Positions 58,554 through 64,000 of a stretch of 64,000 nt of DNA are shown piece after piece (position 1 is the first letter of the stretch; each line of letters opens with the position of its first letter). The notes beneath the pieces are model-generated. The model was given only the letters and a program-made list of their open reading frames with translations, had not been told where the DNA came from and did not search any database. The DNA lies in NCBI GenBank assembly GCA_022836615.1, contig MU405383.1, forward strand, positions 1-64,000, in the 5' to 3' direction. This DNA comes from Annulohypoxylon bovei var. microspora. Taxonomy: Eukaryota; Ascomycota; Sordariomycetes; Xylariales; Hypoxylaceae. The translations under genes were made by a program, and so were the position numbers.

Positions 58554-60275
58554 CTAAGAACGAATACTGGCACTACTATCACTACCCCAGCCGTCTTCAT
58601 CTTTAGAAGAATCCCGCCCGCGAAATCGCTTCATCTTTTTATTGAAATACGTCCTCAGGGAAAATCTCTTGCTATGTTCACTCTCGCAATCGTCGTCAGA
58701 ATCTGGTCCTTGAACTACAACGAGTTCCGGGTCCTTGGAAGGTGGGTGTATACTTGGTTGTTTAGGAGGAGGTATTGAATGCTCTGTCCTATCCATCGGC
58801 CACATATGCATTGTGATAGCCCAGTCAGGCTCGATAACCCTCGCCCAAGCCTGCGGCAGGATAATTTCGCCACTAGGACCGATCAAATCATAATGACCTG
58901 CTCGAACGTGAGGGCCAATAACATCTACATGTATAAATGCTTGCTTGATAAGTTCCTCCATGCCCTGTAGAGGTTAAAATTTGCTCGAATTAGTTTTTCC
59001 GCGGCCACAGAACATACCTGCCAAGTGATGCATAAGTTGTAGGGGAAGTTAAACTTCCTACCCACAGCATCTTTGAATTTGATATATGCCTTTTTCTCAG
59101 CCTCGACTCTTGCTATTTCAAGCCTCTTCTTTACATCAATCTCGGCTTGGATCCTAATTACTTCTTCCATTCGTTGTTTCCACTCGGCATCATCGGCTGC
59201 TTTCTTTTGTGCTTCCGCTTTCGCTTCTGCATCTGCCTGAACCACTAAGGCTTTCTCGAAAAGGACTTGTAGATATGACTGTAGGTCTCCAGGTGTAGAT
59301 TTCTGGGTTGTGAGCTCCTTGAGAGTTTGCGGGGGTATCAAGGACTGGGCTTTAGTCATATGGCGTGCTGGGAAGCGAACTTCATGTTGACTCTGTTGTT
59401 TTCCAGTTGATATGGAGGACTCTGTTGGCTCCTCTACGTTTCTAGGAAAGCCAACAACACTATTGACTAGGCCTAGTGCTTTGATGTGATTTTGGGCATT
59501 AGGAGGATCATTATATTTGATTATTCCCTGCCCTTTTGTGTCATCGAAAGGCAGTGTTTGATCATCGGCTCCCTCCGGTATGTCGTTTGCAACATCTATC
59601 TCGATTCCATTCAATTCTTCATGAACAGCATGCGTTGGAGGCTGAACTGAGGTAGGTGTTTGTTCATATAACACAGAGATGCGTTCTTGTGGTTTTGTAT
59701 GCCCAGAGAAATTCGCGCTGGGCGAAGTAGACCAGTCTGAGACCCGGCGGCTTTCTTGGTTTTCATCCTTAACTTGGTATTGCGCGATATTCTCAGCCGA
59801 TGGAGGAAGACTATGAATTGTAAGTTTCAAGACCTTAGCATATTATGGACCGGACATACTGATTCGCTGCTGTTAGTAATGTGTTGATAGATGAAAGTCG
59901 AGAATGCAGGGTATCGCGTAGAATTTTTAATTCATCTTTCCTAAAAAGCGCCCATCCCATCTTACACCAGCTACCAGATAAACCGCCACTAGGTGATAGT
60001 TTTTCTTGGTAATGCTTTGTTCTATCAAGAAAGTCGGCTATTGTCGTCATCGAGGGCATGATGATCTGAGCTATTGAGTTGAGTGTAGCCCGAGGTAAGA
60101 TTTCGCTACGACATAGCTGGGTAAGCTGTATGAATATTTGTTGTATTCCACATACTTCTGCCAGAGCTTCTTGGAACTCTGCCGTTGCTCCTCGCGTTTC
60201 GGTCATTACTCGTATGAGCTTGTGTGCAAGATTTGCACCGGCGATGAAATCACCCACTCCAAAGCCGAACGACAT
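58554..60275 (-). CDS. NLR-N-terminus-like protein with ubiquitin-like (ULD) domain
   Basis: Three exons (60275-59860, 59810-59018, 58964-58554; 1620 bases, 539 residues). The helical N-terminus (MSFGFGVGDFIAGANLAHKL, about 1-140) is of the sort found in front of many fungal NLR-like and immunity-related proteins. A disordered middle and a charged coiled-coil (about 320-380, rich in Glu/Lys/Ala) follow. Then comes a ubiquitin-like fold whose start reads VGRKFNFPYNLCITWQ and whose end reads GEIILPQAWARVIEPDWAI, as in fungal ULD domains. A Ser/Asp tail ends it. No NACHT or NB-ARC is present. A role in self/non-self signalling is inferred from family habit. Confidence 0.75.
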
Positions 60276-60946
60276 TAAATTAGGTATGAACGCTTAGTCT
60301 TCAAAAGCGTACCTATATATTTGAAAAATGAAAATAAAAAAAAATATAAAAAAAATAAAAAGCTTCACAAGGCTTCCCCCTTAAAAAGGAAGTTCCTGCA
60401 GAAAATGAGAGCTTTCTGTTGTGCTGACTATCGTTTGCATAGCCGCACCGCATTCATGTTATTCGTCGAGATTCGTACCTAGGTTGGTCACATCGCACCG
60501 CCCCAATGCTTGCATGAGGCTTTTCGCTAGGCTCAATATTACTTTCTAGTTCCATAACACCTCTAGCCAGTTCTACTTAATTGGCTACACTTGAAGGATC
60601 TTGGGTTCAAATCACTGGATGAATTCCCGGAAGCTTAGGTCCAAGCACATCAATTCGCTACCTAGGTACTTCGAGTACGTAGTATTTATCTAAGGATATT
60701 CATGACATCTCTCAAGCCCACCCGAGAGAACCGAGAGAGTACCTATCTAAAAGAGCCTGAGCCATAAAATCATACCATTCATCATGAACTAAAAAGGGGT
60801 ATCACACAAACAGGCGGGCACAGGCGGGCACCCACGCATATCCCATCACAACAACATGGAACTGCGTCGGCTTTGCCTTCCCACCTTTTCAATCGTCTTC
60901 GGAGACTCCGTTCGCCTTTTAAATACCATCATCCCCGTGCCTTAGC
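60276..60946. other. Intergenic, no gene seen
   Basis: Holds an A-rich stretch (60325-60360), TACCTAGG motifs near 60475 and 60660, and the direct repeat CAGGCGGGCA twice at about 60810-60830. No supported gene. Confidence 0.5.
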
Positions 60947-63900
60947 TTAGGCACCGCCAACGCCGCCATCCTCTAGACTCTCGTCCCAGCCACCGGTCGA
61001 CAGCAGCCACTCGCCCACGCGCTCCTTGACGCCTTTCATCGCCTCGCCGAGCGCGCCCTCCCACTGGTCCTGCACGACGCGCACCTTCTCCTTGAGGTCG
61101 TCCGTGAGGCGCGTCTGCTCCGCCGCGCGCTCCTCCTCGACGGCGCGGGGGTCGCGGCCCTCGACCTCGCTGACCTTCGCTCGCGCGCTCGCGATGGCTT
61201 CCTTGACCTCGTGCAGCAGGCACAGGAGGTTGGTCTGGGACTCGATGAACTGGTAGGTGCTCTTCTCGGCGTGCAGCAGCAGGCTGAAGAGGTACTGCAG
61301 CGGGTGCGAGCGGTAGCTCGGGTTCTCGTCGAACTCGGCGGCCGGGATCTGGATGCGGAAGTGCTGGTCCAGCGCGCCGGGGATCTTGTCGAGCAGGCGC
61401 CGCAGCGGCGGCGCCAGGTCCCAGAACGCGTTGAGCTGCATGTCGACGCCGCGCTCGACGTTCTCCTCGACGACGCCGCGGAACTCGCGCGTCCGCCGCA
61501 GCACCTCGCTCGCGAACGCCGTCCGCCGCTTGACCGCGTCGTCGACGAAGAAGGCCTCGGCCGTGCGCAGCTTCTCGGCGTTGCCCGACAGCCGGTACGG
61601 CGTCACGACCATCTCCTTGTAGCGGTCGTTGCGGTCGCTGAGCAGGTCGTAGATCTCGCGGTGCAGCATCTCGCGCGCCTCGAAGATCCACTTGAGCAGC
61701 GTCAGCTTCTCCAGCAGCTCGGGCTGCTCGTCGCCCTCCTCCTGCGGCATGTTGGGGTCGGGCGCCTGCGTCTCGACGAACAGGCGCGAGCGCAGCTCCT
61801 CGAACAGCGACGTGGCCTGCGCGATGCGCCCCGTGAGCAGCTCGTTGAGCGGCATCACCACGGCGTTCTGGAACCGCTCGAACTCCTGCTTCTCCAGCTC
61901 CTTGGCTGTCGCGTTTTCTGACGCTTGCGTGTCGGCTTCGATGGCCGCCGCTTCCGCGTACGACATGTGGCCCGCGCTGATCTCCTGGTGCAGGTTCGCG
62001 CGCAGCGACTTCTGCCGTGTCGACGCTGCTTGGATGGCTTCTTCGCGCGCTCGCTGCGTGTCTTGCGAGAAGCGGTCTTTGGTTGCCTGGACTTCTCGGA
62101 CGTCGCTCAGGGCTCGCACGAGAGTGCGTGTGGAGGAGAGTTCCGGGTGGTTGTTATTTACTGCGGGGTGGTGACGCGGATAGGGTGGTGGTAATGTCAC
62201 GAGCCGCGATATATCGAGTTGCGATGGGCTCGGGGTGTTCGGTGCCGATGAGGCCACGGATAGGAGAGAATTTCGGAATGGGCTCGGGGTGTTGGCCTGT
62301 GCCGATTCATGCCATCCGACCTTTTCGGGAGGGTATTCGTTCTCCGAATAATGGTGCTCGCTAGGTCCTGCGTGATTGTCTGTACTGCTTGGCGTATCTT
62401 GCCATTGTAGGGCTTCTCTGGCCTCTTTAGGTACGCCCATATACTTCGATTCACGTTTTGTCCTCTCTATTCTATTCCCTTCGCCCCCGGATTCCGTTTC
62501 CCACCACCGACTCGCAGGTCGACCTCGAGAACTAGACTCATCAGGATGTTCACTCACACTCATGCTAAGAATCGGCGATAACGATGGCATATACTGCGAG
62601 TTCCAATTCGTGTTTCCGGGCGTTCCATTCATAGGAGAGGCTGGTAGGTTTGCGGAAGCTGGAGCTGAATTTGACTGGACTTGTTCGCGGAAGACAGAAT
62701 TCATTGAATTCCGTTGCGACCTCGTCTCGGACATCTGTGGTGTCCATTCACCAGACTGCGAGTTTGTTGAGTCGCGCCGCACTTTCATAGGGCGAAATAA
62801 ATCTCGTGTTAGATCAAAGATCTCGGATCCCATCGCCCCGATAGCTGTCGCATATCTTTCGCGGCGTAACCTAGACTCGTTGACTATGAAGTCAGTAAAG
62901 AGCTTAACTCTCTCAATATCTGACCCTGCGACTGCTTCCTGATTGGCGAAGGATTGAAAACGCTCTATGCTGCCTCGACAGAACTGCTCTGGTGTCTGGC
63001 CGATTACGGCTTGTTTAGTCGCAGGATAAGTGGCCGATGAGAGGCTATTCATTAAGTTATGTATTTCAGGTCGTGCCTGGGAGGAGTTAGAGGCTGATCG
63101 GCTCTGGGGTGGTGGTGTGGGGAGAGCTTTCGGGGCGATGGCGTGGCTCGGCTCTGTAACTGGGTATGCCTTCAGCGGGCGCGGAGAGAATGGTGGCGTC
63201 GGTGTCTCTGGGTGAAGTCCGGCAGACGGACGAGGTGTTGAGTTTCTAGAATCGAAGTTCACGTCATCACCAGACCTTGGCACGTCGGCTATTGATTTAC
63301 CACCGCTTCGTGGTGTTCCCTTATGAACCGAAAACTTTCGGGATATTCCCGATCCGGTAGGAACTATAATATCAGTCAAAGGCTGAATCCCATCTTCCGG
63401 TCCCCGTCGTGTTCGACTCTCATTCCGTCTTTCTCTCAAGGACTTTTCGCCTCGGACGGCGCCATTTCGATTTAGGCCAGCAGAGCCCGACGCAGACCCC
63501 GACTCAGGGAAAACATGCGAACTGGACTCGGCGGCAGCAGATGTATCAATAGTTAATCCAAGCGGATTAATCGATTTACCACGCGCGACCTGACGTTCCT
63601 CATTGACCCAGTCGGCAGGAGTTGGCGGGACGGGGCCAAGAGCAATTACTCCACTAGGAGGTGGCCTCCTTGTAGGAGGGGAGACTACAGGTTCGGTGGT
63701 TCTATTGAGACTTTGAGATCGGGACTGGGTGGGGGGAGGTCCCGGCGGCGGTGGAGGTAAAGGCATGCCGGGCGCCCATCCCGATTGAGATGCTGACCTA
63801 GGCCGAGCTGAAGTCGGCGTGTCAATTGCGCTCGCAGATGCTGCCCTACGTGCACCAGGGGGAAGGCTGGAGAGGTTAGGGTCGGCTGGATTTGCTGGAT

Positions 63901-64000
63901 TTACGGGAGTGGGGACCTGAACTACGAGTGTCTGCGGCCGGGATATTGAAGTAGGTGGATGGGGATCAGGAGGTGATGACTCGGGTGTGCCGCGATCTCT
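60947..64000 (-). CDS. Large Pro-rich, coiled-coil protein, 5' end beyond the window
   Basis: One open frame runs without a stop from the right edge to TAA at 60947 (1018 codons seen). Because it stays open past the first internal ATG (63766), the true start lies outside the window. N-terminal part: Ser/Pro-rich and disordered, with a PPPPPG run. Middle: a helical segment (about VIGQTPEQFCRGSIERFQSF ... GSEIFDLTRDLFRPM). C-terminal third: long helices rich in Arg/Glu (DTQRAREEAIQAASTRQKSL; LFEELRSRLF). No recognised enzyme domain. The last kilobase is far GC-richer than the rest, while the reading frame stays intact. Function unknown; possibly a scaffold. Confidence 0.8.
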   Translation of the reverse strand, partial: RDRGTPESSPPDPHPPTSISRPQTLVVQVPTPVNPANPADPNLSSLPPGARRAASASAIDTPTSARPRSASQSGWAPGMPLPPPPPGPPPTQSRSQSLNRTTEPVVSPPTRRPPPSGVIALGPVPPTPADWVNEERQVARGKSINPLGLTIDTSAAAESSSHVFPESGSASGSAGLNRNGAVRGEKSLRERRNESRTRRGPEDGIQPLTDIIVPTGSGISRKFSVHKGTPRSGGKSIADVPRSGDDVNFDSRNSTPRPSAGLHPETPTPPFSPRPLKAYPVTEPSHAIAPKALPTPPPQSRSASNSSQARPEIHNLMNSLSSATYPATKQAVIGQTPEQFCRGSIERFQSFANQEAVAGSDIERVKLFTDFIVNESRLRRERYATAIGAMGSEIFDLTRDLFRPMKVRRDSTNSQSGEWTPQMSETRSQRNSMNSVFREQVQSNSAPASANLPASPMNGTPGNTNWNSQYMPSLSPILSMSVSEHPDESSSRGRPASRWWETESGGEGNRIERTKRESKYMGVPKEAREALQWQDTPSSTDNHAGPSEHHYSENEYPPEKVGWHESAQANTPSPFRNSLLSVASSAPNTPSPSQLDISRLVTLPPPYPRHHPAVNNNHPELSSTRTLVRALSDVREVQATKDRFSQDTQRAREEAIQAASTRQKSLRANLHQEISAGHMSYAEAAAIEADTQASENATAKELEKQEFERFQNAVVMPLNELLTGRIAQATSLFEELRSRLFVETQAPDPNMPQEEGDEQPELLEKLTLLKWIFEAREMLHREIYDLLSDRNDRYKEMVVTPYRLSGNAEKLRTAEAFFVDDAVKRRTAFASEVLRRTREFRGVVEENVERGVDMQLNAFWDLAPPLRRLLDKIPGALDQHFRIQIPAAEFDENPSYRSHPLQYLFSLLLHAEKSTYQFIESQTNLLCLLHEVKEAIASARAKVSEVEGRDPRAVEEERAAEQTRLTDDLKEKVRVVQDQWEGALGEAMKGVKERVGEWLLSTGGWDESLEDGGVGGA

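Noticed and set aside
60942..61921. Long GC-rich frames overlapping the C-terminal part of the right-hand gene
   Set aside because: Ala/Arg/Asp-rich shadow frames caused by high GC3 in the true gene, whose frame continues for over 1000 codons.

Overview
The window looks like a piece of a filamentous ascomycete (Pezizomycotina, most likely Sordariomycetes) nuclear genome. The reasons are short GT-AG introns of about 50-110 bases with CTAAC/CTGAC-like branch points, fungal-only protein families (LysM proteins, a killer-toxin-type GH18 chitinase, FMC1, Rap1 with BRCT and Myb domains), and a very AT-rich, almost gene-free block typical of repeat-induced point mutation (RIP). I cannot name the species.

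Region 1 (1 to about 20 kb) is an AT-rich isochore: decayed, probably RIP-mutated transposon DNA with no convincing intact gene. Two small islands of normal composition survive. One (about 7.3-9.3 kb) holds a truncated conserved fungal ORF and the 3' half of a beta-propeller (selenium-binding-protein-like) gene. The second (from about 19.85 kb) holds a non-RIPed MITE (20009-20696) and, just beyond it, what appears to be the 5' part of the same propeller gene. So the AT-rich block seems to sit inside a split gene. A long foldback element (9301-10343), short direct repeats, hairpins and an iteron-like repeat lie inside the block.

Region 2 (22-36 kb) is a secreted, chitin-related cluster. It has an 18-exon killer-toxin-like chitinase (two hevein domains, GH18 with an intact catalytic motif, and a zymocin alpha/beta-like tail). 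A 387-residue secreted pre-pro-protein of unknown function is transcribed divergently from it. Next come an ankyrin-like cytosolic protein and two divergently transcribed LysM proteins (five and four LysM domains). The arrangement resembles a chromosomal version of the yeast zymocin (alpha/beta carrier plus effector) layout, and is the best candidate for an undescribed system here. A secreted oxalate decarboxylase follows (37.0-38.5 kb).

Region 3 (39-64 kb) is ordinary, moderately dense genome: a four-TM membrane protein, a YPP/Gly-rich low-complexity protein, a conserved protein of unknown function, an F-box protein, telomere protein Rap1 (with an ARID-like segment), the DHHC palmitoyltransferase Swf1, a mitochondrial EngB/YihA-type GTPase with a long C-terminal extension, the ATP-synthase assembly factor FMC1, a small C2H2-like protein, an NLR-like protein with a ubiquitin-like (ULD) domain, and a large coiled-coil protein cut by the right edge. 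The spaces between genes are peppered with a short palindromic motif family (TACCTAGGTA and variants). Exon boundaries were worked out by hand; each multi-exon gene was accepted only where the exon lengths summed to a multiple of three.
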